Source: an uncultured Porphyromonadaceae bacterium (GTDB lineage: Bacteria; Bacteroidota; Bacteroidia; Bacteroidales; Muribaculaceae). Taken from it: 40,922 bases of DNA. Of this stretch, positions 16,055 through 24,449 are shown in pieces. Position numbers and translations under genes: made by a program. The notes below the pieces were generated by a model, which was given only the letters and a program-made list of their open reading frames with translations, made no database searches and was not told the DNA's origin. The stretch lies in NCBI GenBank assembly GCA_946414395.1, contig CAMKOE010000021.1:1-40922 (forward strand). The letters are read 5' to 3'. Numbering within the stretch: the stretch's first letter is position 1; the number at the start of each line of letters is the position of its first letter.

Positions 16055-17140
16055 ATGACACTGAAATATCTCATACAGAAGGAGTTTATCCAGATTCGCC
16101 GCAATGCTTTCCTGCCGCGGCTCATCGTGGCCTTTCCCATCATGATCATGTGTGTCATGCCGTGGGTGATGAACATGGAGGTCAAGAACGTGAAGGTCAC
16201 GATTGTCGATAATGACCGCTCCTCGATGTCACAGGAACTGGTACACAGCGTGGAGGCGAGCAACTATTTCATCTTCACAGGGCAGCAACCCACCTATCGC
16301 GACGCGTTGCGCGAGGTGGAGCACTCGAGGGCCGATGTCGTGCTGGTCATCCCGCAGGACTATAGCCGTGACGTGACCCTGGGCCGCCAGCCCCAGGTGC
16401 TCGTCGCCGCCAATGCCGTCAACGGCACCAAGGGCTCGATGGGCTCGTCCTACCTGACCCAGATTGTCACTGCCCACGTCAGTCCCGACGCAGCCGCCAT
16501 GCAGTCGCGTGTGTCCACCCTGTTTCTCTACAACAAGCACTTGAACTTCAAGTTGTTCATGATTCCGGCCCTGTTTGCCATCGTGATGATGCTCATGACG
16601 GGCTTCCTGCCCGCCCTCAACATCGTGGGCGAAAAGGAGGCGGGCACCATCGAGCAGATCAATGTCACGCCCGTGAGCAAGTGGTCGTTTATCCTGGCCA
16701 AACTCATCCCCTACTGGATTATCGCCTTGTTTGTCATCTCGATGTGCCTGTTGCTGGCCTGGGCAGTCTATGGCATCACCAGCGCGGGACCCTTGTGGCT
16801 GGTCTATGCGCTGGCCATGCTGCTGGCGTTGTTCTTCTCGTCGTTCGGCCTGATCATCAGCAATTACAGCGACACGATGCAGCAAGCCATCTTTGTGATG
16901 TGGTTCTTTGTGGTGATGATGCTGTTGCTGAGCGGCCTGTTCACGCCCACGCGGTCGATGCCGTCGTGGGCCTATGCGACGACCTATGTCAATCCCATGA
17001 GTTACTTCATCAACGCGGTGCGCACCGTGTTTGTGCGCGGTGGCGGCATCAGCAGCATCTGGCACCAGATGGCTGCTCTGCTGGGCATCGGCTCGCTGAT
17101 GGCCTGCTGGGCCGTCATGAGTTACAGGAAGAACAGTTGA
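16055..17140 (+). CDS. ABC-2 type permease (YbhR/YbhS-like), exporter 1
   Basis: A 361-residue partner permease with the same plan: N-terminal KEFIQIRRNAFLPRL and first helix, periplasmic domain with MEVKNVKVTIVDND, coupling segment GEKEAGTIEQINVTPVSKW, then a five-helix bundle. A GTG at 16043 would overlap the previous stop by 4 bp and add four residues; I chose the ATG at 16055. Last gene of the exporter 1 operon: TolC, HlyD, double ATPase and two permeases are all present, so this is a complete tripartite system. The E. coli homologue YbhGFSR has been linked to efflux of cationic compounds and drugs. Confidence 0.92.
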   Translation: MTLKYLIQKEFIQIRRNAFLPRLIVAFPIMIMCVMPWVMNMEVKNVKVTIVDNDRSSMSQELVHSVEASNYFIFTGQQPTYRDALREVEHSRADVVLVIPQDYSRDVTLGRQPQVLVAANAVNGTKGSMGSSYLTQIVTAHVSPDAAAMQSRVSTLFLYNKHLNFKLFMIPALFAIVMMLMTGFLPALNIVGEKEAGTIEQINVTPVSKWSFILAKLIPYWIIALFVISMCLLLAWAVYGITSAGPLWLVYALAMLLALFFSSFGLIISNYSDTMQQAIFVMWFFVVMMLLLSGLFTPTRSMPSWAYATTYVNPMSYFINAVRTVFVRGGGISSIWHQMAALLGIGSLMACWAVMSYRKNS

Positions 17141-17180
17141 CGGCAACGGCGATTCCCCTGGGAAGTGTGATGCCGGATGA

Positions 17181-17212
17181 TTTGCGGGATTGGGGAAGTT
17201 GTTGTAACTTTG
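17181..17212 (+). promoter_or_regulatory. Full Bacteroidota promoter before the cohesin-like gene
   Basis: TTTG at 17181-17184 (-33) and TAACTTTG at 17205-17212 (-7) are separated by 20 nt, the consensus arrangement. The downstream gene begins only about 15-30 nt later. The small secreted protein is therefore probably transcribed independently of the exporter. Confidence 0.75.
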
Positions 17213-17228
17213 CGGGGTAACTCGTTGA

Positions 17229-17717
17229 ATGATGATAGAGATGAAACATTTCATGATGACGATGATGGCGGCCCTGGTGGCGGTGTGTGCCGTGGCCCAG
17301 GCCGGCCATGTGTATATCGAGGACTTTGAGATTGGCCCTGGAGAGACGATGGAGGTGGCTATGCTGCTCACCAATGCCGTCGAGACGAGGGGCGTGCAGT
17401 TCAACATGACCCTGCCCGATGGCCTGTTGCTGGAGGATTATGAATTGACCAAGCGTGCCACGTCCCGTAAGATGAAGCCCTTTGCCGCTGACAGGGGCGA
17501 CTATTGGGCCATGGGCATGTATCCCGTCGAGGCCGTTTGCTTTGAACCTCAGGAGAAATTGGCGATCATGACCTTGTACCTGACTGCCGACCCCGATTTC
17601 AAGGGCGGCAATATCCTCCTGTGGAAGCAGCGCGGTTCGACCATGGACTGCAACACCATTATCCTCGATGACAGCGCCGCGACGGTGAAAGCGGCCCCCA
17701 CACCAGCCCAACCGTGA
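17229..17717 (+). CDS. Small secreted protein resembling a single cohesin domain
   Basis: 162 residues: a signal peptide (about 1-25, ending AVAQA) followed by one beta-sandwich-like domain. The domain opening, VYIEDFEIGPGETMEVAMLL, then FNMTLPDGLLLEDYEL, is the usual pattern of cohesin-like domains in Bacteroidales secreted proteins (first strands of the jelly roll, then the LPxG turn). The C terminus ends in a short Ala/Pro tail with no evident anchor. Start could equally be the Met at 17232 or 17241. Cohesins bind dockerins, and three dockerin-tailed proteases lie elsewhere in the window. The domain call rests on pattern resemblance, not on a profile search. It precedes the DUF3108 gene by 70 bp. 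Confidence 0.65.
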   Translation: MMIEMKHFMMTMMAALVAVCAVAQAGHVYIEDFEIGPGETMEVAMLLTNAVETRGVQFNMTLPDGLLLEDYELTKRATSRKMKPFAADRGDYWAMGMYPVEAVCFEPQEKLAIMTLYLTADPDFKGGNILLWKQRGSTMDCNTIILDDSAATVKAAPTPAQP

Positions 17718-17787
17718 CCTGGGGACATGGAATTAAACCTTGCGGCCCCGCGGCGGTCTAAAAGGAAAATTTTACTGCTTTTTTGCA

Positions 17788-18534
17788 ATGATGAAAAGAT
17801 TATTGACAACGGTACTGCTGGCGGTGGCGATGGTGCTGCCGCAGCAATTGTGGGGAAATGATTTCAGTAACGAGACGCTCAACTATGAAATCGTCTATCA
17901 CTGGGGCGTGATCTGGAAACATGCCGCCGACGCCTCGTTGAGCATCCGCAAGACCAGCAACGGCTACTACTCGCAACTCACGGGCAAGACCCGCTCGTGG
18001 GCCGACAAGGTCTATCCCGTGCGCGACACGCTCAAGTGCACCATGAACAAGGACTTCAAGCCGCTGCACTACGAGAAGTTGACCCACGAGAAGGACTACT
18101 ATGCCCGCGACGTGATCAAGTTCTCCTATAACTACAGCCACACCAAGGCCCACTGCACGCGTTACCGCAAGAGCGGCACGACGAGCATCGACCTGAGCGC
18201 CAAGACCCAGGCCTATGACATGGTGAGCGTGTTCTACATGCTGCGCAACCTCGACTACAGCGAGTTGAGCCGCAACAAGAACTACACGACCATTATCTTC
18301 TCGGGCAAGGAGAAGGAATACCTCACCATCAACTACAAGGGCATCGAGACCATCAAGATGCGTGACGGCACCAAGCGCAAGGCCCATCGCATCGCCTTCA
18401 AGTTCACCCAGGAGGGCGGCAAGAAGTCCAGCGACAACATCACCGTGTGGATGGCGACCGACCAGAGCCGCATCCCCCTGCTGCTGGTGGGCAAATTGCC
18501 CGTTGGCGAGGTGAAATGCTATTATAAAGGTTAA
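17788..18534 (+). CDS. DUF3108 domain periplasmic protein
   Basis: A 248-residue exported protein. Signal peptide about 1-23 (ending LWGND). The body is an all-beta domain of DUF3108 type: YEIVYHWGVIWKHAADASLS near the N terminus, a Y-D-M-V-S-V-F-Y-M-L-R motif in the middle and VWMATDQSRIPLLLVGKLPV at the end. The family is common in Proteobacteria and Bacteroidota but has no firm function; an envelope role is assumed. The start at 17788 (MMKRLL) is chosen for the signal peptide, since the upstream in-frame sequence is not coding-like. It may share the promoter at 17181-17212. Confidence 0.85.
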   Translation: MMKRLLTTVLLAVAMVLPQQLWGNDFSNETLNYEIVYHWGVIWKHAADASLSIRKTSNGYYSQLTGKTRSWADKVYPVRDTLKCTMNKDFKPLHYEKLTHEKDYYARDVIKFSYNYSHTKAHCTRYRKSGTTSIDLSAKTQAYDMVSVFYMLRNLDYSELSRNKNYTTIIFSGKEKEYLTINYKGIETIKMRDGTKRKAHRIAFKFTQEGGKKSSDNITVWMATDQSRIPLLLVGKLPVGEVKCYYKG

Positions 18535-18557
18535 CTACGGCATGCAATAGCACGCAA

Positions 18558-18601
18558 AACTGTCCCAAATTTCACTATTATTATGATAATTTGGGACAGT
18601 T
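18558..18601. terminator. 14-bp inverted repeat: terminator or operator
   Basis: AACTGTCCCAAATT (18558-18571) and its exact complement (18588-18601) flank a 16-nt AT-rich loop. It lies 24 nt past the DUF3108 stop and ends 27 nt before the -7 box of the next operon. It could end the upstream transcript, although no T tract follows, or act as an operator for the second exporter. Confidence 0.5.
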
Positions 18602-18627
18602 CTTGTGAATGTGCATGTTTTTTTCAT

Positions 18628-18635
18628 TACCTTTG
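18628..18635 (+). promoter_or_regulatory. -7 promoter box for the second exporter operon
   Basis: TACCTTTG is a perfect TAnnTTTG match. Predicted leader about 40 nt to the ATG at 18682. Confidence 0.7.
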
Positions 18636-18681
18636 CGCGATAAAACAGACCAGAATCAGTGAATTAGGAAATCATCAAATT

Positions 18682-20115
18682 ATGAGGAGGAACATTTTAT
18701 TAGTAGTCTTGTGTGCCATCTCGGTGCTGGCATCGGGCCAGCAAGTGGTGTCACTTGACTCATGCCGCCACATGGCTCTGCGCAACAACAAGGAAATCCA
18801 GCAGACGGCACTGGCAATCGATAAGGCCGGCTATCAACGCAAGGAGGCCGCCGCGGCCTATCTGCCCCAGTTTGACCTCACGGCCGGATATATCTACAAT
18901 TCCCGCAAGGTGTCGCTCATCAAGGAGGACCAGATGCTGCCCACCAAGTCGTTCAACCCCCAGACGGGAGCCTATGATTACAACCTGGTCATCGACCCCA
19001 GCACGGGCTATCCCCTGCAGGTGAACGGCCAGTATGTCCCCTCGACAGTGGCCCTGTTACCCAAGAGCGGCCTCACCTACAACATCCATAACCTGATGGG
19101 CGGAGCCCTGACGGTGACCCAACCCATCTACATGGGCGGCAAGATCACCGCCATGAACCAGATTACCGACCTGGCTCAACAACTGGCCCGCGAGATGCGC
19201 GAGAGCAAGATCGAGGACGTCATCTATAACGTGGATGCCGCCTACTGGCAGGTCGTGTCGCTGTGTGCCAAGCAGAAGTTGGCCCGCAGTTACGTCACCC
19301 TGGTCGAGAGTCTGGACAACGATGTCAAGGTGATGGTCAACGAGGGTGTAGCCACGCGCGCCAACCAGTTGGCCGTGGACGTGAAACTCAATGAGGCCAA
19401 CGTGGACTTGACCAAGGTGGATAACGGCGTGACCCTGTCGCGCATGCTGCTGGCGCAGTTGTGCGGACTGCCCGTCAACACCATGATGACCCTTGCCGAT
19501 GAGGGCCGTGACGAGTTGAACCTCATGCTTGCCCCGTCACAGTACAACCTGGATGAGGTCTATGACAAGCGCCACGACGTGCGCTCGCTGGAACTGGCCA
19601 CCAAGATATATGACCAGCAGGTCAAGGTCGCCCGCAGCGAGATGATGCCCAAGTTGGCCGCTGTCGCCGCCCTGCATGCCACCAATCCTAACAGTTATGA
19701 CGGCTTTGAGAACCGCTTTGGCGCCGCCTTCAGCGTGGGAGCGACCCTCAGGGTGCCCCTGTGGCACTGGGGAGGCTTGAGCAGCAAGGTCAAGGCCGCC
19801 CAGGTGGATGCACGCGTCAAGCGTCTGGAACTCGATGACGCCAAGGAGAAAATCGCCCTGCAGATCAGTCAGGCGGCTTTCAGTTACCAGGAGGCGTTCA
19901 AGACCTTTGAGGCCACCCGGGCCAATCTGGCACAAGCCGACGAGAACCTGCGCATCGCCGGCATCGCCTTCAAGGAGGGCATGGGCACCGTCGATGAGGT
20001 GCTGGCCGCCCAGACAGCCTGGCTCAAGGCCAACAGCGAGAAAATCGATGCCGAGATCAACGTGCAGATGACCCATGAATACCTCAACAAGGTCATGGGC
20101 AACATGACGTATTAA
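18682..20115 (+). CDS. TolC-family outer-membrane efflux protein (exporter 2)
   Basis: A 477-residue outer-membrane channel. Signal peptide about 1-20 (MRRNILLVVLCAISVLASGQ), then the TolC entry motif LDSCRHMALRNNKEIQQTAL. Two coiled-coil halves follow, with strand motifs VTQPIYMGGKI in the first and LRVPLWHWGGL in the second. An extra tyrosine- and proline-rich insertion (about 70-140) separates the first helix pair from the strand. Start chosen at the signal peptide; an upstream in-frame ATG lies before the promoter. First gene of a four-gene cassette with HlyD and two permeases. Confidence 0.93.
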   Translation: MRRNILLVVLCAISVLASGQQVVSLDSCRHMALRNNKEIQQTALAIDKAGYQRKEAAAAYLPQFDLTAGYIYNSRKVSLIKEDQMLPTKSFNPQTGAYDYNLVIDPSTGYPLQVNGQYVPSTVALLPKSGLTYNIHNLMGGALTVTQPIYMGGKITAMNQITDLAQQLAREMRESKIEDVIYNVDAAYWQVVSLCAKQKLARSYVTLVESLDNDVKVMVNEGVATRANQLAVDVKLNEANVDLTKVDNGVTLSRMLLAQLCGLPVNTMMTLADEGRDELNLMLAPSQYNLDEVYDKRHDVRSLELATKIYDQQVKVARSEMMPKLAAVAALHATNPNSYDGFENRFGAAFSVGATLRVPLWHWGGLSSKVKAAQVDARVKRLELDDAKEKIALQISQAAFSYQEAFKTFEATRANLAQADENLRIAGIAFKEGMGTVDEVLAAQTAWLKANSEKIDAEINVQMTHEYLNKVMGNMTY

Positions 20116-20193
20116 AAAACTCTAGAAAATCCAGATCTACTAGAAAATCTAGCCCAAGCGACGATAAAAAACTAAATAACAGAATACTGCAAA

Positions 20194-21204
20194 ATGGAAA
20201 AAGACGAACAGAGAACTGTGGTCCGCAAGAAGGACAAGGCGCTGCTGGCAGCGCTTGCCGTGTTTGCCCTGGTGATGGCCAGCATCGCCATCGTGGGCAT
20301 CCTGCTCATCCATCCTGCCGACACCATCACCCAGGGACAGGCCGACTGTGACGCCGTGCGCGTGAGCGGCAAACTGCCGGGGCGCATTGTGCGCTTCTAT
20401 GTCCACGAGGGCGACACGGTGCACAAGGGGGACAAACTGGTGAGCATCTACTCGAGCACCGTCGATGCCAAGTACTATCAGGCCAAGCAGATGCAAGAGG
20501 CTGCCGCCTCCCAGAATCAGAAGGCCGAGAAGGGCACCCGCGAGGAGTTGAAGCAGGGCGCCTACAACATGTGGCAGCAGGCCATCGCGGCCCAAACCAT
20601 CGCCGAGAAGACCTATCAGCGACTGGAGAACCTCTACAAGCAGGGCGTCGCCACCCAGCAGAAGCGTGACGAGGCCAAGGCCGCCTATGACGCCGCTACG
20701 GCCCAGGTCAAGGCCGCCAAGGCCCAGTATGACATGGCCGTCAGGGGAGCCCAGCAGGAGGACAAGAATGCCTCCCGCAGCATGGCCAATGCCGCCCGCG
20801 GCGGTGTCATGGAGGTGGAGAGCCTGCTAGAGGACCAGGTGCTCGTGGCCCCCTGTGACGGCGAGGTGAGCGAGATTTACCCTCAGGAGGGCGAACTCGT
20901 GGCCATGGGAACCCCCATCATGTCGATTGCCAAACTGGATGACATGTGGGTAAGTTTCAGCGTGCGTGAGGAGATGCTCAACGACCTGCCCATGGGCAAG
21001 GAAGTGAACGTGCGCATTCCCGCGCTGAACAACCTGCAGACCAAGATGTCGGTCTATTACATCCATGACATGGGCAGTTATGCCACCTGGCAGGCCGCTA
21101 AGGCACAGGGCCAGTATGACAGCAAGACCTTTGAGGTCAAGATGCGTCCCGTGAGCAAGGTGCCCAACCTGCGTCCCGGCATGTCGGTGCTGCTCGATAA
21201 GTGA
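20194..21204 (+). CDS. HlyD/EmrA-type membrane fusion protein (exporter 2)
   Basis: A 336-residue periplasmic adaptor. It has a short cytoplasmic N terminus and a transmembrane anchor (about 16-39), unlike the lipoprotein adaptor of exporter 1. A lipoyl half (VSGKLPGRIVRFYVHEGDTV), an Ala/Lys/Gln-rich coiled coil (about 85-200), the second lipoyl half (LVAPCDGEVSEIYPQEGELV) and a beta-barrel (VSFSVREEMLNDLPMG) follow. It links the two downstream permeases to the TolC protein. The 78-nt spacer from the TolC gene carries CTAGAAAAT-type repeats. Confidence 0.92.
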   Translation: MEKDEQRTVVRKKDKALLAALAVFALVMASIAIVGILLIHPADTITQGQADCDAVRVSGKLPGRIVRFYVHEGDTVHKGDKLVSIYSSTVDAKYYQAKQMQEAAASQNQKAEKGTREELKQGAYNMWQQAIAAQTIAEKTYQRLENLYKQGVATQQKRDEAKAAYDAATAQVKAAKAQYDMAVRGAQQEDKNASRSMANAARGGVMEVESLLEDQVLVAPCDGEVSEIYPQEGELVAMGTPIMSIAKLDDMWVSFSVREEMLNDLPMGKEVNVRIPALNNLQTKMSVYYIHDMGSYATWQAAKAQGQYDSKTFEVKMRPVSKVPNLRPGMSVLLDK

Positions 21205-21250
21205 GGGTTTTAAGTTGGGAGTGTTTCTGACTTTATAGAAACTATAGAAA

Positions 21251-22420
21251 ATGATGATATTGAAATACATAGGACGGTCGTTCAAGCGCGGGTGCATCCA
21301 ACTCGTGCGTCGGCCCATGTATTTCCTGCTGATTATCCTCATGCCGCTGCTGTGCTGCTGGTTCCTGATGGACCTGATCAAGGGTGGCAGCGTGCAGCGC
21401 GTGCCCGTGGGCATCGTCGATCTGGACAATAGCATCATGTCGCGCCAAGTCTCGCGCACGCTCAACGGCTTCCAGCAGGTGAACATCTGCCGCTGCTACA
21501 GCAACTTTGCCGAGGCGCGCGATGCCGTGCAGCACGGCGAGGTGCTGGGATTCTTCCTCATCCCCGAGAATCTCGAGGAGGAGGCCCTGGGCGGCCGCCA
21601 GCCCGTCGTGAGTTACTATGTGAACTATGCTTACTATGCCCCCGCGTCGATGCAGTACAAGGGTTTCAAGACCATGTCGCTGCTGGCCAACGGCGCCATC
21701 GTGCAGACGGCCTTGCGCACCGTGGGCATCCCCAGCGAGAAGATTGCGGCCACCCTGCAGCCCTATCAGACCCACGTGCACATGCCCGGCAACCCGTTCA
21801 TCAACTATGACTACTACTTGAACTCGACTTTTGTGCCGTGTTTCCTGTCGTTGTTCATCCTGCTGGTGACGGCTTTCTCGCTGGGCATGGAGTTGAAGTC
21901 GGGCCTGAGCCGCCAGTGGCTCAAGACCTCGGGCGACAGCATGTTCCTGGCCCTGGTGGGCAAACTGGTGCCCCAGACGGTGCTCTTTACCGCCGTGGGC
22001 TGGTTCATCCAGTGGATGATGTTCCGCTGCTATGACTTCCCGCTCAACTGCAACCCGTGGAACATGCTCAGCGCGATGTTCCTGCTCGTGGTCGCTAACC
22101 AGAGTTTCGCGGTGCTGATGTACTGCTTTGTGCCCAACTTCCGCTACGGCACGATGTTGTGCACCCTGCTGGGCATGGTGTCGTTCTCGTTTGCGGGTTT
22201 CTCGTTGCCCCAGGAGGCCATGTACCCGTGGGTCGAGGCACTGGGCTTCACTATGCCCATCAAGTACTACTTCCTCATCATGGTCGACCAGGCGCTCAAC
22301 GGCATCGACCTGTATTATTCACGATTCTACTATGCGGCGCTCATCGGATTCACGATACTGCCCATGCTGCTGTCGTGGCACTTGAAGAAAGAGTGCCTCA
22401 ATCCGGTGTATGTGCCTTGA
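21251..22420 (+). CDS. ABC-2 type permease (exporter 2, first)
   Basis: A 389-residue inner-membrane protein. N-terminal basic segment and first helix (RRPMYFLLIILMPLLCCWFL), a large periplasmic domain (about 50-195, with VGIVDLDNSIMSRQVSRTL), then five or six C-terminal helices (for example CFLSLFILLVTAFSLGMELK). This is the plan of ABC-2 permeases of the YhhJ/YbhS type. Its natural partner is the next gene, 6 bp downstream. No ATP-binding subunit is encoded in the cassette. Confidence 0.9.
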   Translation: MMILKYIGRSFKRGCIQLVRRPMYFLLIILMPLLCCWFLMDLIKGGSVQRVPVGIVDLDNSIMSRQVSRTLNGFQQVNICRCYSNFAEARDAVQHGEVLGFFLIPENLEEEALGGRQPVVSYYVNYAYYAPASMQYKGFKTMSLLANGAIVQTALRTVGIPSEKIAATLQPYQTHVHMPGNPFINYDYYLNSTFVPCFLSLFILLVTAFSLGMELKSGLSRQWLKTSGDSMFLALVGKLVPQTVLFTAVGWFIQWMMFRCYDFPLNCNPWNMLSAMFLLVVANQSFAVLMYCFVPNFRYGTMLCTLLGMVSFSFAGFSLPQEAMYPWVEALGFTMPIKYYFLIMVDQALNGIDLYYSRFYYAALIGFTILPMLLSWHLKKECLNPVYVP

Positions 22421-22426
22421 TGAAAT

Positions 22427-23683
22427 ATGACCGACAAGATCAAACATAGCCGCCTGTTCCTGTGGTTTATCCAGGTGCTCAGGGTGTGCGGACGCGAGTT
22501 GCTGCTCGTGTTCCGCGACGAGGGCGTGATCATCTTCTTCCTGGTGCTCAATGCGGTTTACCCCGTGCTGTATTCCCTCATCTATAATCCCGAGGTGGTG
22601 CGCGACGAGGCCGTTGTGGTGGTCGATGACAACCGCACCGCCATGAGCCGTGAACTGGTGCGACGCTTGGATGCCACCCAGGAGGTCTCCATCGTGGGCT
22701 ATGCCGCCAACATGCAGGAGGCCCAGGAGGCGATGCACCGCAAGTCGTGCTACGGCATCCTGCTTGTGCCGCGGGACTTCGGCCAGAGCGTCGAGCGTGG
22801 CGAGCAGGGCCATGTGTCGCTCTATTGTGACATGAGCGTGATGATGCGCTACAAGGCGATGTTCACCGCCCTGACCAATGTGACCCAGGCCATGGGCAAC
22901 GAGCGGCTGGAAGCCATTGTCGAGCCTGTCATCAACATGAGTGGCAGCCTCATCGAGAGCCGTCAGGTGCCCGTGGGCAATCAAGCCATGGGCATTGCCA
23001 GTGCCGTGCTGCTGTTCATCCTGCCGCTGGTGCTGCAACAGAGCATGATACTGGGTATCGCCATGCTGCATGGCGGCAGCATCGAGCGCCGTCGCCGCAA
23101 TGGCGGACGTGACCCGATGGCCATCGAGGCCAGCGCGGGCGCTACCATCATCGGCAAGACGATGTGCCACCTCATCATCTATGTCGTGCCGGTCATCTAT
23201 GTGCTGCACTACGTGCCGTTGATGTTCGGTTTTCCGCAGTACGGCAACTTCCTGCACATCGCGTGCCTGGCCGTGCCGTTCCTCATCGCCGTGTCGCTCA
23301 TGGGACAGACGTTGCAGGCCTTTGTCAACGAGCGCGAGAGCGTTTTTCTGCTGTTTGTCTTCTCGTCGGTGATTTTTGTCTTCCTGGCAGGCGCCTCGTG
23401 GCCCCGTTACCTGATGTCGCCGCTGTGGTATGTCGTGGGCGACTGTGTGCCCGCCACGTGGATGAGCAACGGCTATGTCCTCATGCAGTCCAACGGTGCC
23501 ACCCTCTATCAGGTGCAGCATCACTACTGGATGATGTGGCTCCAGGTGCCCGTGATGTTCATTCTGGCCTATCTGGTCGAGCGCTATGTCAACCGTCGCC
23601 GTTACCGCTCCTGGATTGCCGCCAGCGAGGACAACCCCAAGGCCCTGACGCGCATCGACCTGGCCAAGAACGGCGTGGGATAG
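22427..23683 (+). CDS. ABC-2 type permease (exporter 2, second)
   Basis: A 418-residue partner of the preceding permease. N-terminal cytoplasmic segment (RELLLVFRDEGVIIFFLVLN) and first helix, periplasmic domain (about 60-185, VVVVDDNRTAMSRELVRRLD), then a multi-helix membrane domain and a basic cytoplasmic tail (YVNRRRYRSW). Last gene of the TolC-HlyD-permease-permease cassette. It must use an ATPase encoded elsewhere, possibly the double ATPase of exporter 1, or work in an unconventional way. Confidence 0.9.
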   Translation: MTDKIKHSRLFLWFIQVLRVCGRELLLVFRDEGVIIFFLVLNAVYPVLYSLIYNPEVVRDEAVVVVDDNRTAMSRELVRRLDATQEVSIVGYAANMQEAQEAMHRKSCYGILLVPRDFGQSVERGEQGHVSLYCDMSVMMRYKAMFTALTNVTQAMGNERLEAIVEPVINMSGSLIESRQVPVGNQAMGIASAVLLFILPLVLQQSMILGIAMLHGGSIERRRRNGGRDPMAIEASAGATIIGKTMCHLIIYVVPVIYVLHYVPLMFGFPQYGNFLHIACLAVPFLIAVSLMGQTLQAFVNERESVFLLFVFSSVIFVFLAGASWPRYLMSPLWYVVGDCVPATWMSNGYVLMQSNGATLYQVQHHYWMMWLQVPVMFILAYLVERYVNRRRYRSWIAASEDNPKALTRIDLAKNGVG

Positions 23684-23769
23684 TTAACAGTGAACAGTTG
23701 TTCTTGAGGGGTAGAGGACCCGCTTTGTCGGTTTGTTCTCGGTCTCGTCCAGTGATTTTTCCATCATCG

Positions 23770-24438
23770 ATGTTGTTGCAAGAGATGACATATCCCGCGG
23801 GTACACGGGTGCTGCTGTGGCGGCTCGAGGAAGAGGCGCCGCGGTTGCTGGCGTTGTGCCGCGAGCGGGGGATTCCCGTCGGGGATATCGTTGACTTGCC
23901 GGTCAAGAGGCTGCGGGAGACGGCGGCCGAGCGGCTGTTGCTGTGCCAGGCCTTCGGGCATCCCGTGGCGCTGCTGCATGATGGACAGGGCGCCCCGTCG
24001 GTCGAGGGTGTGGACGTGAATATCAGCATCTCGCACACGACCGTGTTGGTCGCGCTGGCCTGGAATGAGCAGGCTGTCATCGGCCTGGATGCCGAGCGGA
24101 TGGATCGCCAGCAGGTCATCAGGGTGCGTGGCAAGTTCCTCAATGCCGCCGAGCAGCAGTTGATCAACCCCGATGATCAGGTAGCCCACGTGATGGCCTG
24201 GACGGCCAAGGAGGCCATTATCAAGGCCGAGCGCAACAGCGCTATCGACTGGACCGAGGGAATTTGCCTCGATGAGTTTATCCCCAGTGACGGTGAGACC
24301 CTGTTCACTGCCCGTTGCGGTGACCGGCGCTATCATCTCGTGGCACGTGTCGTGGAAGGCCATATTATCACGCTCGCCATGCCCGTGACGGCTTCCTGCA
24401 CGGTGTCAAGACAAGTGACTATTCCCCCAAACGCATAA
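23770..24438 (+). CDS. 4'-phosphopantetheinyl transferase superfamily protein
   Basis: A 222-residue cytoplasmic enzyme expected to transfer the phosphopantetheine arm of CoA onto a carrier-protein serine. Sfp/AcpT family motifs are present: NISISHTTVLVALAW (His contact), VIGLDAERMD (metal-binding D and E; the usual text is G-x-D-x-E) and WTAKEAIIKA (the W-x-x-KEA-x-x-K motif). ATG 23770 gives a sensible N terminus; the frame is open further upstream through the permease gene, but that part is antisense-like text. The stop codon falls inside the dispersed repeat at 24418-24449, so the last few residues (TIPPNA) may be repeat-derived. Confidence 0.88.
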   Translation: MLLQEMTYPAGTRVLLWRLEEEAPRLLALCRERGIPVGDIVDLPVKRLRETAAERLLLCQAFGHPVALLHDGQGAPSVEGVDVNISISHTTVLVALAWNEQAVIGLDAERMDRQQVIRVRGKFLNAAEQQLINPDDQVAHVMAWTAKEAIIKAERNSAIDWTEGICLDEFIPSDGETLFTARCGDRRYHLVARVVEGHIITLAMPVTASCTVSRQVTIPPNA

Positions 24439-24449
24439 TCACAAATTCA
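24418..24449. repeat. Dispersed repeat, copy 2
   Basis: Contains AAACGCATAATCACAAATTC, identical to 130-162, plus upstream ACTATT. In this copy the repeat overlaps the last six codons and the stop of the phosphopantetheinyl transferase gene. One fewer base in the C-rich centre puts the two copies in different frames. Confidence 0.6.

Noticed and set aside
14988-17140. Classing exporter 1 as a type I protein secretion system
   Set aside because: The permeases are ABC-2 type without fused ATPase or peptidase domains, and the double ATPase is YbhF-like; this fits small-molecule efflux better.
23164-23769. N-terminal extension of the phosphopantetheinyl transferase frame into the permease gene
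   Set aside because: The first part overlaps the well-supported permease in another frame and has no family similarity; the enzyme motifs fit a start at 23770.
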